A stretch of DNA of 64,000 nt from Acidisarcina polymorpha (GTDB lineage Bacteria; Acidobacteriota; Terriglobia; Terriglobales; Acidobacteriaceae): positions 5,208,001-5,272,000 of the forward strand of contig NZ_CP030840.1 in assembly GCF_003330725.1 (NCBI RefSeq), given 5' to 3'. The number at the start of each line of letters is the position of its first letter. The first letter of the stretch is position 1. Below are positions 1 to 9,166 of this stretch, piece after piece. The notes beneath the pieces are model-generated. The model was not told where the DNA came from and ran no database searches. It saw nothing but the letters and a program-made list of their open reading frames with translations. The translations under genes and the position numbers were made by a program.

Positions 1-623
1 GCCCCAGCCGCTTTCGGTACGTAGCGGAAAAGCCATCCAGTGGCGACCGCGGAGAAGAAGTATGTCGCTAGAATTCCTGCCTGCATCAACAGGCGCTCTT
101 CATAGTTTCGGCTCGCATGCGGAGCCTTGCGCCCGGCGGTGAATCGGACCATTCCGTTCATGAACGTCGTCCAGGTGCCAGTGATGTACGTTGTGACGAT
201 ACCCGGAACCTTCAACTGCAGCATGGCTCCGCTCTGCATACCAATGGCGAAGGCCACAAAGGCCAGCAAGTAGTCTACCGACCGAGTCGAGGGCTGCAAC
301 ACTGCCCTTGCAACCTCCGCACCGGACATGAAAATAGCTTCAATAAGAAGCGTCCAAGAGATCGATCGAGCCCATGCAACTCCGGGCTGGACTTGCTTTG
401 TCAAGGCAGAGGCAGAGATAACGCCCAATGCATAAGACAGAAGTGAAATCAGCGGAGGAAGAACGGAGCCGTGCAGCTGAAACACTGCGATTCCCAGAAG
501 GACCGTATTCCCGGTCATGTTCGCAACGAAGGCGTGAGCTGGCCCTAAATAGCTCCAACTATCCGCGGATCCCGCCGCTGAGGCCAAGAGAAACAACAGC
601 ACATCTCGTTCGTATGGGCGCAC
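1..623 (-). CDS. DUF1275 (YoaK-like) integral membrane protein, 3' end cut by window edge
   Basis: The reverse strand is open from a GTG at 621-623 to the left edge, about 207 residues with no stop. The start is supported by a GGAGGG box 6-7 bases upstream. The translation opens with VRPYERDVLLFLLASAAGSA and continues with a Tyr-Leu-Gly-Pro-Ala-His-Ala-Phe segment, then MTGNTVLLG, GMQSGAM and TYITGTW. These are hallmark motifs of DUF1275, a family of five- to six-helix inner-membrane proteins of unknown function. Several hydrophobic helices are visible. It is transcribed away from glpK, with about 200 bases of spacer in which I see no convincing promoter. The C-terminus lies outside the window. 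The family call is firm, but the role is unknown. Confidence 0.85.
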   Translation of the reverse strand, partial: MRPYERDVLLFLLASAAGSADSWSYLGPAHAFVANMTGNTVLLGIAVFQLHGSVLPPLISLLSYALGVISASALTKQVQPGVAWARSISWTLLIEAIFMSGAEVARAVLQPSTRSVDYLLAFVAFAIGMQSGAMLQLKVPGIVTTYITGTWTTFMNGMVRFTAGRKAPHASRNYEERLLMQAGILATYFFSAVATGWLFRYVPKAAG

Positions 624-826
624 TGGTTCCCTCCGGCGGGATCGATTGAAGTTTGTAAGAATTGCGGCGTAATCTTGGAATCGCAGCGAGATGGAAGCGG
701 GCACGTTTTGGAGTCTGCTTGATGGATGCTCTTCGGCAGCTCGGTGGATGCAACGCGATAGGCTCGCTCGCGTGAACCAACCGATGGCCGGGCTCCGCGC
801 AATATTACGAACATAAGTGACAGGAG

Positions 827-2341
827 ATGGCATCTCAAAAGCCGATGCAAAACATACTCGCTCTCGACCAAGGCACAACTAGCTCTCGCGCTGTCCTCGT
901 CGGACACGACGCGAAGATCCTCGGCGTTGCCCAGCATGAATTCAAGCAAATATATCCCAACGTGGGCTGGGTCGAACACGATCCCTACGACATTCTCACC
1001 TCACAGCTGAGTTCGGCGGTTGAAGTTCTGGGAAAAGCAAATATCCGTCCTCGAGACGTGATCGCGATCGGAATTACGAACCAGCGGGAAACGACGATCG
1101 TTTGGAACCGGGACACGGGCAAACCAATCTATAATGCTATCGTTTGGCAAGACCGGCGCGGCGCTCCGCTGTGCGAAAAGCTGACCAGAGATGGTGCCGA
1201 AGACACGATACGCCAGAAGACCGGATTGCTCATCGATCCGTATTTCTCCGCCACGAAAATCTCATGGATTCTTGACAACGTTGAGGGTGCCCGCGCCCAG
1301 GCAGAGCAGGGCAAACTTGCTTTTGGCACTGTCGACAGCTGGCTGGTCTGGAACCTTACCAGCGGGAAGCGCCATATCACCGATCGTACCAACGCCAGTC
1401 GCACCATGCTCTATAACATTGTCGAAGACCGGTGGGACGCCGACCTGCTGAACATGCTCAACATCCCCGAGAGCATGATGCCGGAAGTGGTCTGGTCGAG
1501 CGAGATAGTGGGTCAGGTCACAACCTCGCTCGGCCTGGGCAGCGTTCAAATAGCCGGGATCGCGGGCGACCAGCAATCAGCGCTCTTCGGTCAGCTATGC
1601 GTCTCTCCAGGCGACGCCAAGAATACCTATGGTACCGGCTGCTTTCTGCTCCAGAATATCGGGAACAAGTTCACTCTTTCGCAGCAGCGCCTGATCACCA
1701 CGCTCACCTGCAGTCCACAGAAGAAGCTCGAATATGCGCTGGAAGGCAGCATTTTCGTCGGTGGCGCGGTGGTGCAGTGGCTTCGCGACAACATGCGCTT
1801 CTTTTCGTCGTCGCCCGATGTTGAAAGCGTCGCTGCATCAGTCAAGGACACCGATGGGGTGGTCTTCGTTCCGGCATTCACGGGCCTGGGAGCGCCGCAT
1901 TGGGATCCCTATGCCAGCGGAATGATTATTGGAATTCAACGCAGTACGCAGATCGGTCACATTGCCCGGGCTGCCCTGGAGAGCATCGCCTTCCAGGTCG
2001 CGGATGTGCTCCAAGCCATGAACAAGGACACCCGGCAGCCCTTCCGCGAACTGCGAGTTGATGGAGGGGCCGCATCGAATGACATCCTCATGCAGTTCCA
2101 GGCGGATTTGTTGCAGATCCCGGTTCGTCGTCCTGCTGAACTTGAGACCACGGCGCTCGGAGCCGCTTACCTCGCCGGCCTGGCTGTCGATTTCTGGAGT
2201 AGTACAGAGGAGATTGCGAAAGTTCTGGGTGGAGATAAGTTATTCGAGCCGCAGGCTGACCGCAAAGAGATGGAGGCTCGTCAGGCGAAATGGCAGGATG
2301 CGGTTAAACGGGCGGGTGGCTGGAATCGGACCAACGCATGA
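827..2341 (+). CDS. glpK: Glycerol kinase
   Basis: ATP-dependent phosphorylation of glycerol to sn-glycerol 3-phosphate in the cytoplasm. The 504 residues match the usual length of about 500 for FGGY-family glycerol kinases. The N-terminal phosphate-binding motif DQGTTSSR is at residues 14-21. QRETTIVW, NAIVWQDRR and the glycerol-contact segment follow, with GIAGDQQSALFGQ near residue 243, YGTGCF near 268 and the C-terminal FGGY signature around DGGAASND. An AGGAG lies directly against the ATG at 827, which is unusually close. The in-frame ATG at 845 is 18 bases beyond it, so the exact start is uncertain. No glpF or glpD is adjacent. rpiA follows 24-42 bases downstream on the same strand, so the two may be co-transcribed. 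Confidence 0.97.
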   Translation: MASQKPMQNILALDQGTTSSRAVLVGHDAKILGVAQHEFKQIYPNVGWVEHDPYDILTSQLSSAVEVLGKANIRPRDVIAIGITNQRETTIVWNRDTGKPIYNAIVWQDRRGAPLCEKLTRDGAEDTIRQKTGLLIDPYFSATKISWILDNVEGARAQAEQGKLAFGTVDSWLVWNLTSGKRHITDRTNASRTMLYNIVEDRWDADLLNMLNIPESMMPEVVWSSEIVGQVTTSLGLGSVQIAGIAGDQQSALFGQLCVSPGDAKNTYGTGCFLLQNIGNKFTLSQQRLITTLTCSPQKKLEYALEGSIFVGGAVVQWLRDNMRFFSSSPDVESVAASVKDTDGVVFVPAFTGLGAPHWDPYASGMIIGIQRSTQIGHIARAALESIAFQVADVLQAMNKDTRQPFRELRVDGGAASNDILMQFQADLLQIPVRRPAELETTALGAAYLAGLAVDFWSSTEEIAKVLGGDKLFEPQADRKEMEARQAKWQDAVKRAGGWNRTNA

Positions 2342-2383
2342 AGTCTTTGCCGCGAGCCGCCCGGCGTGATATCACCTTATGAC

Positions 2384-3100
2384 ATGACTTTTCCAGCGCA
2401 AATGGATCCGGCGGAAGCAGCCAAGCAGAAGGCGGCGGAGTGGGCTGCCGCCCAGGTTGAAGATGGCATGGCGGTAGGTCTCGGTTCCGGCACCACTTCA
2501 GCTCTGGTGATCCAGGAGGTGGGGCGGCGGGTAGCGTCTGGTCTCCGCATCACCGCGATCGCCACTTCCGAGCAGTCTCATCGTCAAGCTCTAGCACTGG
2601 GGATACCCATCACCAGCTTTGCTCAGACGCCGCATCTGGACCTCACCATCGACGGCGCCGACGAGGTCCAGGAGGGTACGCTCCACCTGATCAAAGGCCA
2701 CGGCGGTGCGCTTTTGCGTGAAAAAATAGTGGCGATGGCCAGCCGCCGGCTGCTCATCGCTGTCGATCCCCGGAAGCTCGTGAAAGCGCTTGGATCCGTC
2801 TTTGCCGTACCGGTTGAGGTCGTTCCTTTCGGCTGGGAGACCACGGCCACGCGCTTACGGGAAGCTGGTTTCGAGTGTGAATTGCGCCTCAAGGACGACG
2901 GTCAGCCTTATATCACCGATGGGCAGCACTACATCCTGCACTGCGATCTGCTGAAGTCCGGGCAGGCCGCGGAGCAGGCCGCAGAGACGATGAAACGGAT
3001 TGTTGGCGTGGTTGAGCACGGCCTCTTTCTGGGGATGGCGAGCGAAGTTGTCATCGGCGGTTCCGATGGGATCAAGATTCTCGAGAGGACGATTTTCTAG
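2384..3100 (+). CDS. rpiA: Ribose-5-phosphate isomerase A
   Basis: Interconverts ribose 5-phosphate and ribulose 5-phosphate in the non-oxidative pentose phosphate pathway. The sequence shows the family landmarks in order: GLGSGTTSALVI (phosphate-binding loop), TSEQS, the active-site DGADE motif, KGHGGALLREK with the catalytic acid and lysine, and a C-terminal GLFLGMASEVVIGG. Length is about 238 residues, in the family range. Start choice is open. A GTG at 2366 (6 codons upstream) and ATGs at 2384 and 2402 are in frame, and none has a good Shine-Dalgarno. Homology to other RpiA proteins begins after the ATG at 2402. It follows glpK closely and converges with otsA. Confidence 0.96.
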   Translation: MTFPAQMDPAEAAKQKAAEWAAAQVEDGMAVGLGSGTTSALVIQEVGRRVASGLRITAIATSEQSHRQALALGIPITSFAQTPHLDLTIDGADEVQEGTLHLIKGHGGALLREKIVAMASRRLLIAVDPRKLVKALGSVFAVPVEVVPFGWETTATRLREAGFECELRLKDDGQPYITDGQHYILHCDLLKSGQAAEQAAETMKRIVGVVEHGLFLGMASEVVIGGSDGIKILERTIF

Positions 3101-3105
3101 AGCCG

Positions 3106-3140
3106 AAGCGGCGAATAGAGCGTTCAGGCTTGAGCCGCTT
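3106..3140. terminator. Possible bidirectional terminator between rpiA and otsA
   Basis: AAGCGGC at 3106-3112 pairs perfectly with GCCGCTT at 3134-3140, followed on the + strand by TTCTTT. The loop is long (21 bases) and the right arm lies inside the end of otsA, so this is only a weak candidate. Its position, between two convergent genes 23 bases apart, is where a shared terminator would be expected. Confidence 0.3.
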
Positions 3141-4638
3141 TTCTTTCGGGTAAGTTCTCCAGTGCCGCAAAGAAATGGTCGCGCCAGCCGAGTATATCCG
3201 CATTGCGAATCTGCCGTCGCAACCGTAGCATGCGCTGATGCCTTTCTCGCGGCTCCATTTCGATTGCCTGGCGCAGGGCGCACGCGACGCCAACTTCGTC
3301 ATAGGGATTAACCAGGATCGCTCCCGCTCCGAGTTCTGGCGCTGCTCCGGCGAACTCGCTGAGAATCAGCACGCCGCTATTTTCAACGTGGGCGGTACAG
3401 TACTCCTTCGCAACCAGATTCATGCCGTCTTTCAGCGGAGTGATCAAGGCTATGTCCGCCGATCGATACATTGCTAACAGCTCTTCGCGGGGTACCGAAT
3501 GATGCATATACTCGATCGGCGTCCAGCCGGGTTCGCTGAAGTCGCCGTTGATGCTCGAGACCAGCTGCTCGATCTGCGAGCGTAACTCCTGATAGCGCGG
3601 GATATTCTCGCGACTCGGCACCACCACTTGCATCAACGTGATCTTGCGCCGGTACTCTTCATGATCGCGAAGCAGGGCGCGAAAGGCCCGCAGCCTTTCG
3701 GGAATACCCTTGGTGTAATCGAGGCGATCGATGCCAATGGCAATGTGCAGTCCTGGATATTGCTTCTGTATCGATGCCATTCGTTCGACCACGGTGTCTG
3801 CGCTTGCACCTCGGGCGAAATCGCGATAGTCGATGCTGATCGGCATCGCTTCGATCCTGGTCTCGCCCTGTGGGCCGAGCACGCTGTGCCGGCGTCCACG
3901 CCCCATGATCTTGTAATGCGGCAAGAAGCCGCGAAGGCAAGCGATCAAGTTTCGCTCGTCGCGGGCTGTCTGTACCCCGATCAGATCGTAGTCGAGTAGG
4001 CCTTCGAGGATTTGCCGCCGCCAGGGCAGCTTTTCAAAGATGTCCGGCGCAGGAAAAGGAATGTGCAGGAAGAAGGCGACACATGCCTCGGGGCGCTGCT
4101 CGCGGAAGAAGTGCGCCACCTGCAGCAATTGATAGTCGTGCACCCAGATCACATCCCGCTGTTCAGTCTCAGCGAGAGCGGCTTCAGCAAACTTGCGGTT
4201 AACCCGCTGATAAAAGTCCCAGTAGCGGGGCTCGAAGACGCAGCGCGACTGCAGGTCGTGAAACAGAGGCCAGATCACCTCGTTTGAGAATCCTTCGTAG
4301 TAATTGACCTGCTCGTCCGCTGTGACAAAAACGGGTGTATAGCGGTAAGCATGTTGCTTCGCCGCAGATTCCAACTGCTCGCGAATCTCAGCCGAGTCTT
4401 CGCTCCCCGCACTGCCCACCCACAATCCACCATGGGCCTTCAACAGGGGTTCGAGCGCGCTGATCAGACCGCCGCTAGAGGGCTTGGTGGTGAGATGCCC
4501 TCCCTCTTGAACCCAGGAAAGAGGAATGCGGTTCGATACCACGACCAGCCGGCGATCGAGTGACGATGGTGCTCCATTCCCCTGACCTGCATGAGAGGCT
4601 TCCTCTAGCCGATCGTGGACCGTCGAAGCAGTGTTCAT
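3124..4638 (-). CDS. otsA: Trehalose-6-phosphate synthase (GT20)
   Basis: Transfers glucose from UDP-glucose to glucose 6-phosphate to make trehalose 6-phosphate, a cytoplasmic osmoprotection and stress route. The 504 residues are close to the usual 460-500. Visible GT20 landmarks are VVVSNRIP and SSGGLISAL near the N-terminus, WVHDYQLL, FLHIPFP, GIDRLDYTKGIPERL (nucleotide-sugar binding) and the C-terminal PLKDGMNLVAKEY / LSEFAGAA segment. About 27 residues before VVVSNR have no family match. Its ATG directly abuts the stop of otsB (4639-4641), so the genes are almost certainly transcribed together and translationally coupled, with phosphatase first and synthase second. Confidence 0.97.
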   Translation of the reverse strand: MNTASTVHDRLEEASHAGQGNGAPSSLDRRLVVVSNRIPLSWVQEGGHLTTKPSSGGLISALEPLLKAHGGLWVGSAGSEDSAEIREQLESAAKQHAYRYTPVFVTADEQVNYYEGFSNEVIWPLFHDLQSRCVFEPRYWDFYQRVNRKFAEAALAETEQRDVIWVHDYQLLQVAHFFREQRPEACVAFFLHIPFPAPDIFEKLPWRRQILEGLLDYDLIGVQTARDERNLIACLRGFLPHYKIMGRGRRHSVLGPQGETRIEAMPISIDYRDFARGASADTVVERMASIQKQYPGLHIAIGIDRLDYTKGIPERLRAFRALLRDHEEYRRKITLMQVVVPSRENIPRYQELRSQIEQLVSSINGDFSEPGWTPIEYMHHSVPREELLAMYRSADIALITPLKDGMNLVAKEYCTAHVENSGVLILSEFAGAAPELGAGAILVNPYDEVGVACALRQAIEMEPRERHQRMLRLRRQIRNADILGWRDHFFAALENLPERKAAQA

Positions 4639-5508
4639 CTACGGTGCGCTCTGATGATCTGAGTTCCACAGGGCCGTCGATTTTTCATCGGACACTGCCT
4701 CCCACCATTGGTCAAGAAAAGCCAAAAGCTCGTCGGGAGGCTTGAGCCAAAGGTCCGCTGCCGTCGGCCGCACCGTTTCGCGCACCAACACCCGCAAGCC
4801 CCGTCCACTGAGGGCGCGGAAGGCCTCTTCATCGGTGCGATCATCGCCGAGATAAGCGACGATCGCGTCGGCGGGTTCCGTGCTAAGAATCTCTTCGACG
4901 GCTGTTGCTTTACTGCATCCAGCAGCCCGCACTTCAATGCCGCCGTCAAACGGCAGCCAATCGAATCCAGATTTTTCGATCTCCGCGAAGAGACTGCCGG
5001 CCACCCGGGTGATCTGGCGCTCTTCGTCGAGCGAAAATCCGCGAGTGTGAAGCGCAAGGCTGCCGGGCTTAGTTTCAAGCAGCTGTGCAAACCCGCGTTC
5101 GCCGATACTTCGACTCAACCAATGAAGTGCCTCGCTTTGAGCCGGGCTCAGTGGATACGCTTGATAGCGCCCGTCGGGCAGCAGGCGCTCCCGGCCGTGA
5201 CTTCCCCAAATCTCTGGTTGGATGCTCGGGGGCAGCAGATGAGGCAATTCGCGTGCCGCGCGACCGGAGACGAAGACCAGTCGCATCTGGGAACATTGCG
5301 CGAGAGCTAAGAGACGATCGGCAACGCCTGGATACAGAGATGCGCGAAGCCGGTCTTGAACGAAGGGCGCAAGTGTACCGTCATAATCCAGCATCAGAAC
5401 GGAGCGTCCTCGGCCGTTGAGCCGCCGCCACCACTCGGAGCCGCGCCAAGTAGGCCAGGGCGCTGGCTTCTCTTCGGCCATAGGGGTCAAACGAGCTAGA
5501 GAAGGCAT
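4639..5508 (-). CDS. otsB: Trehalose-6-phosphate phosphatase (HAD superfamily)
   Basis: Dephosphorylates trehalose 6-phosphate to trehalose, completing the OtsAB pathway. HAD motif I is LMLDYDGTLAP (nucleophile Asp, then Asp two residues later). Motif II is the Ser in VFVSGR. The C-terminal motif is YLGDDRTDEEAF with the metal-binding aspartates. At 289 residues it is slightly longer than the 240-270 typical of OtsB. The extra length is at the N-terminus, where an alternative ATG at 5479-5481 would remove nine residues. Neither start has a strong Shine-Dalgarno. It is the first gene of the otsBA pair and diverges from the Tat-signal gene at 5631. Confidence 0.95.
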   Translation of the reverse strand: MPSLARLTPMAEEKPAPWPTWRGSEWWRRLNGRGRSVLMLDYDGTLAPFVQDRLRASLYPGVADRLLALAQCSQMRLVFVSGRAARELPHLLPPSIQPEIWGSHGRERLLPDGRYQAYPLSPAQSEALHWLSRSIGERGFAQLLETKPGSLALHTRGFSLDEERQITRVAGSLFAEIEKSGFDWLPFDGGIEVRAAGCSKATAVEEILSTEPADAIVAYLGDDRTDEEAFRALSGRGLRVLVRETVRPTAADLWLKPPDELLAFLDQWWEAVSDEKSTALWNSDHQSAP

Positions 5509-5630
5509 CGTCCCATTAGGATGCCACGGAAGCGGATCAAGCTGCGTTTATTTCTGCAATTTGCACCGGCCCGACCCCTTGCATGGGGTCTCATGGATCA
5601 TTTACAACGTTTCGGAGGAGAGGTGTGCCG

Positions 5631-6359
5631 ATGCGGCGTCGTGAGTTCGTCAAGGCAATGATGGCGGCATCGATGTCCGCTAAAGCGATGTTGGGCCAGC
5701 AGTCGGCGACACCCGTAACTCCATCTACTCCGCCGCCGGCTCCGGCAGGACCGGGCGTCATCGGTGGGCCGGCTCCTGCGCCCGGGCCCGTACCTTGGAT
5801 GAGCGGGCTGCTCGAGGTGAAACCGCTCCCGATGACTCCGCTCGTTGCGGATGCAATCGCTCGAACGAATGCCAGCTTTTTGAGCCAGCAACAGGTTGCC
5901 ACCCTGCGCCGCCTCTGCGAAATTTTCTTGCCTCCTCTGAAAGGGTATCCCGGCGCCATCGATGCCGGCGCGCCCGAGTTCCTCGACTTTCTGATTGGTG
6001 TTTCGCCGGCAGAAACTCAGCATCTCTATCAGTCTGGACTGGATCGCCTCCATGCGGAAGCCAGGCAACACTTTAGTGTGCCTTTCGCCGCAGTCGACCC
6101 TTCACAAGCCGATCAGCTGCTTCGTCCATGGCTTCAAACCTGGATGAACGATCACCCTCCAACTGATGCTTACGCCAGGTTCATCAATCTGGCCCACAGT
6201 GATATCCGCACGGCGACCATTAATTCACAGGCTTGGAGTGAGGCGGCTAAAGCAGCCGGGAAGACGCCAGCGGATGTCGGACTTTACTGGTTTCCCATCG
6301 ATCCAGACCTTCGCCAGCAAAGTGTTCCCACCCAGCCGGCGCGGAAGAGGAGTGCGTAA
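5631..6359 (+). CDS. Tat-exported gluconate 2-dehydrogenase subunit 3-like protein (small subunit of GMC pair 1)
   Basis: Small-subunit family that accompanies membrane-associated FAD-dependent sugar and alcohol dehydrogenases. It carries the export signal and takes the unsignalled flavoprotein through the Tat pore with it. The start at 5631 is chosen because a long purine box (GGAGGAGAGG, 5614-5623) lies 7 bases upstream and the protein then begins MRRREFVKAMMAAS, a good twin-arginine motif (RRxFVK). A Pro/Ala/Gly-rich linker occupies roughly residues 22-55, followed by the domain with LRRLCEIFLPP, PGAIDAGAPEFLDFLI and a helical C-terminal half (242 residues). The GMC gene follows after 83 bases on the same strand. 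Family call is good, but the substrate of the pair is unknown. Confidence 0.85.
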   Translation: MRRREFVKAMMAASMSAKAMLGQQSATPVTPSTPPPAPAGPGVIGGPAPAPGPVPWMSGLLEVKPLPMTPLVADAIARTNASFLSQQQVATLRRLCEIFLPPLKGYPGAIDAGAPEFLDFLIGVSPAETQHLYQSGLDRLHAEARQHFSVPFAAVDPSQADQLLRPWLQTWMNDHPPTDAYARFINLAHSDIRTATINSQAWSEAAKAAGKTPADVGLYWFPIDPDLRQQSVPTQPARKRSA

Positions 6360-6442
6360 GCGGCGCCGGTCAGCGCAAACAGCGACCCACTCCGAACGCA
6401 CAGTCAACACGCAAATTATAGATAGAGGACAGCTTCCGTCAC

Positions 6443-8014
6443 ATGGCTGAAGAGATTGTTGATGTGTTGATTATCGGCTCCGGCCACTCTGGCGGCATGG
6501 CTGCCAAAATCCTGACCGAGAAGGGCATTTCGTGCCTGATGCTCAACGCCGGTCCCGTCGCCGATGTGCAAAAAGACACGGAGGTCAAGCCAGCGTATGC
6601 CCTTCCATATCGCGGCTTCAAACAGCCGGGGCGGCTCTCCCATGTCTTTCAATCCAATGAATTCAATGCCAATACCTGGGTTGACGAACAGGAAGTCCCT
6701 TACACCTACGATGCGCAGAATCCCTATAATTGGGTCCGCGTTCGTTTGTTTGGAGGACGCTCCCTCTTCTGGTCGCGTCAGTCTTTCCGGCTTAGTGATT
6801 ACGAATTCAAAGCCAAATCGCACGACGGCTTTGGCGATGACTGGCCGATCAGTCTGGCCGACGTGGCGCCCTACTATTCCCGGGTTGAAGAGATCTTCCG
6901 GGTTCGTGGCCATGCAGACGGCCTGCCGCAATATCCCGACGGTAACTTTGTTCCCGACGATGCCCCGTGGACTGGTTGCATGCAGCGCTTTGTGGACGCG
7001 GGCAAAGCAGCGGGCATTCAGGTTTGTAAAGCGCGTAGTGCTCAGGGGATCAATGGATTGGCCAGTTCGGTCAACTTGCTTTTGCCAGATGCGTTTGCGA
7101 CTGGAAAGCTTCGCGCCATTCCCAACGTCGTGGTGCGGGAATTGCGGGTGGACAAGAACACCGGCCTGGTCAATGAGGCACACTTTGTCGATCGGCTCTC
7201 CCGCCGCGAAATGTCAGTGAAAGCCAAGGTCGTCGTGCTGGCAGCCGGGACACTTGAAAGTACGCGCCTGTTGTTGAATTCCAGGATCGCGAACTCAAGC
7301 GGGGTCATGGGCCACTATCTCGTCGATCAGGTTTATGGACCGGGCATCGTTTGCTCCGTGCCCGAGGCGCGCGACGGCAAAGGGGGAGCCAACTTGATGG
7401 GCGGCTCTGCACTGGTCCCGCGCTTTCGCAACATCAATTCCCGCCATCCGAAATTTATTCGCGGATATGCGTTAAATGTTTTCAGCAGCAAAGGTGCGAT
7501 GGATCCCAGAAATTTCGCCACGTACGGCGCAGACTTGCAGCACAAGTTGGATAGCTACCATGGCAGCGGCTTTTCGACCGGGATCATGGGCGAGGTATTG
7601 CCGCATTATGAGCACTGCGTCAGCATCGATAAAGACGTGGTGGATGCCTGGGATATTCCGGTGCTGCACATCCAGACCAAATACACCGACAACGAATTCA
7701 ACATGGCGCGCGACGCAGTCGACACCAGCATCGCGCTTGCCGAGGCTGCCGGCTTCGAGGTCCTCACGAAGAATTACGATCCTAACCCGCCCGGCTACAG
7801 CATCCACGAGCTAGGTACTTGCCGGATGGGCGACGACCCGAAGAGCAGCGTTCTCAACAAGTGGTGTCAGAGCCACGACATCAAGAATTTGTTTGTCGTG
7901 GATGCGAGTAGTTTTGTGAGTGGCGGCTGGCAAAACCCGACCATGACGATCCTGGCATTGTCAATGCGGTCCTCGGAGTTCCTTGCCGAACAGATGCGCC
8001 AAGGAAATGTGTAG
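6443..8014 (+). CDS. GMC-family FAD-dependent oxidoreductase (flavoprotein of pair 1)
   Basis: FAD-dependent oxidation of a sugar, polyol or alcohol CH-OH group. The dinucleotide fold starts at once ([16 protein letters not shown], about residues 9-24). [15 protein letters not shown] follows near residue 102, [13 protein letters not shown] near 134, [16 protein letters not shown] near 264, and the C-terminal GMC signature is [11 protein letters not shown] then [12 protein letters not shown]. There is no signal peptide, consistent with co-export alongside the Tat-signalled subunit upstream. Unlike the second GMC protein here (15582-17267), the segment before the substrate domain ([15 protein letters not shown]) has no cysteine cluster, so an Fe-S relay is not expected. 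The substrate cannot be read from the sequence. Confidence 0.88.
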   Translation: MAEEIVDVLIIGSGHSGGMAAKILTEKGISCLMLNAGPVADVQKDTEVKPAYALPYRGFKQPGRLSHVFQSNEFNANTWVDEQEVPYTYDAQNPYNWVRVRLFGGRSLFWSRQSFRLSDYEFKAKSHDGFGDDWPISLADVAPYYSRVEEIFRVRGHADGLPQYPDGNFVPDDAPWTGCMQRFVDAGKAAGIQVCKARSAQGINGLASSVNLLLPDAFATGKLRAIPNVVVRELRVDKNTGLVNEAHFVDRLSRREMSVKAKVVVLAAGTLESTRLLLNSRIANSSGVMGHYLVDQVYGPGIVCSVPEARDGKGGANLMGGSALVPRFRNINSRHPKFIRGYALNVFSSKGAMDPRNFATYGADLQHKLDSYHGSGFSTGIMGEVLPHYEHCVSIDKDVVDAWDIPVLHIQTKYTDNEFNMARDAVDTSIALAEAAGFEVLTKNYDPNPPGYSIHELGTCRMGDDPKSSVLNKWCQSHDIKNLFVVDASSFVSGGWQNPTMTILALSMRSSEFLAEQMRQGNV

Positions 8015-8037
8015 AGCATCCTGGCAGCTTGCAAATA

Positions 8038-9129
8038 CTATGCCGCTGAAACCGCCGAGGGTGAGCTCACGGTCGAGAATTCTTCTGCCACTTCCCGCAA
8101 GTCGCGACTGAGAGCATCGATTCTTACCAAATCCGTGTCCCAGGCAAACATGAACCGTGCTGCTCCGCCGATGAAGGTATAGAACTTCCAGCCCCGTTTG
8201 CGTAGCCCAGCCAGAACCTCCTCGGGAGCCAGCAGGAAAACGGCGTTAGCATCGATGCGAGAGGCAATCTTCACATTGGGAATGCCGGCAATCTGCTCGG
8301 CAAAGTACCGCGCACACATATTCGCATGGGCTGCATTCCGGAGCCATGCGCCATTCTCGAGCAGCCCCACCCAGGGAGCCGCGAGAAAGCGCATCTTCGA
8401 GGCCAGCTGTCCGGCCTGCTTGCAGCGATAGTCGAAGTCGATGGCGAGCTTCCGGTCGAAGAACAGGACTGCCTCCCCGATGGCCATCCCATTTTTGGTG
8501 CCCCCGAAGCAGAGCACATCGATACCGCTCTTCCAGGTCATCTCGGCGGGCGAGCAAGCCAGGCTTGCACAGGCGTTTGCGAACCGCGCCCCGTCCATAT
8601 GCAAATAGAGTCCATGAGTACGGCAGACCTCGGAAATTGCACGGAGCTCGGCCAGCGAATATACGCGTCCCGTCTCTGTAGACTGCGTGATGGTGACTGC
8701 GTGGGGTTTGGGGAAGTGGATGTCCTGGCGCTTGGTTGCGATTTCATGGATAGAGTTCGGCGTCAACTTGCCGTCCTCGCACTCGGCGACCAGGAGTTTC
8801 GAGCCGTTGGAAAAAAACTCGGGCGCGCCGCATTCGTCGGTCTCGACATGCGCGGAGTTGCAGCAAATCACACCGTGATAAGACTGACATAATGAAGCTA
8901 GAGCAAGCGAATTTGCCGCGGTGCCGTTGAAGGCGAAAAAGACCTCGCACTCGGTCTCAAAGAGCTCGCGAAACGCATTCGAAGCCTTCACCGTCCAGGG
9001 ATCGTCGCCATAAGACGATACATGGCCATGATTGGCAGCTTCCATGGCCGCCCATGCCTCTGGGCAGATGCCAGCGTAGTTGTCGCTGGCGAACTGTTGC
9101 AGCAAATCGGCGCGATCGATTTCAGTCAC
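8038..9129 (-). CDS. PLP-dependent L-threonine aldolase-like (beta-eliminating lyase family)
   Basis: Fold type I PLP enzyme, most similar in motif order to low-specificity L-threonine aldolase, which cleaves L-threonine or L-allo-threonine to glycine and acetaldehyde. Seen in order are FASDNYAG, SSYGDDPWT, FFAFNGTAANSLAL, HVETDECGAPEFF, LHMDGARFANAC with the PLP-contacting Asp, and CFGGTKNGMA with the Schiff-base Lys. I start it at the GTG at 9127-9129 because GGAGAAGAAG lies 5 bases upstream. A GTG eight codons further upstream is also in frame but has no ribosome site. Length is 363 residues (family about 340-360). It converges with the GMC gene (23 bases) and follows the multicopper oxidase gene on the same strand. 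Confidence 0.88.
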   Translation of the reverse strand: MTEIDRADLLQQFASDNYAGICPEAWAAMEAANHGHVSSYGDDPWTVKASNAFRELFETECEVFFAFNGTAANSLALASLCQSYHGVICCNSAHVETDECGAPEFFSNGSKLLVAECEDGKLTPNSIHEIATKRQDIHFPKPHAVTITQSTETGRVYSLAELRAISEVCRTHGLYLHMDGARFANACASLACSPAEMTWKSGIDVLCFGGTKNGMAIGEAVLFFDRKLAIDFDYRCKQAGQLASKMRFLAAPWVGLLENGAWLRNAAHANMCARYFAEQIAGIPNVKIASRIDANAVFLLAPEEVLAGLRKRGWKFYTFIGGAARFMFAWDTDLVRIDALSRDLREVAEEFSTVSSPSAVSAA

Positions 9130-9166
9130 GATGTCTTCTTCTCCGCGGGGCACGGCGTAGATCTCT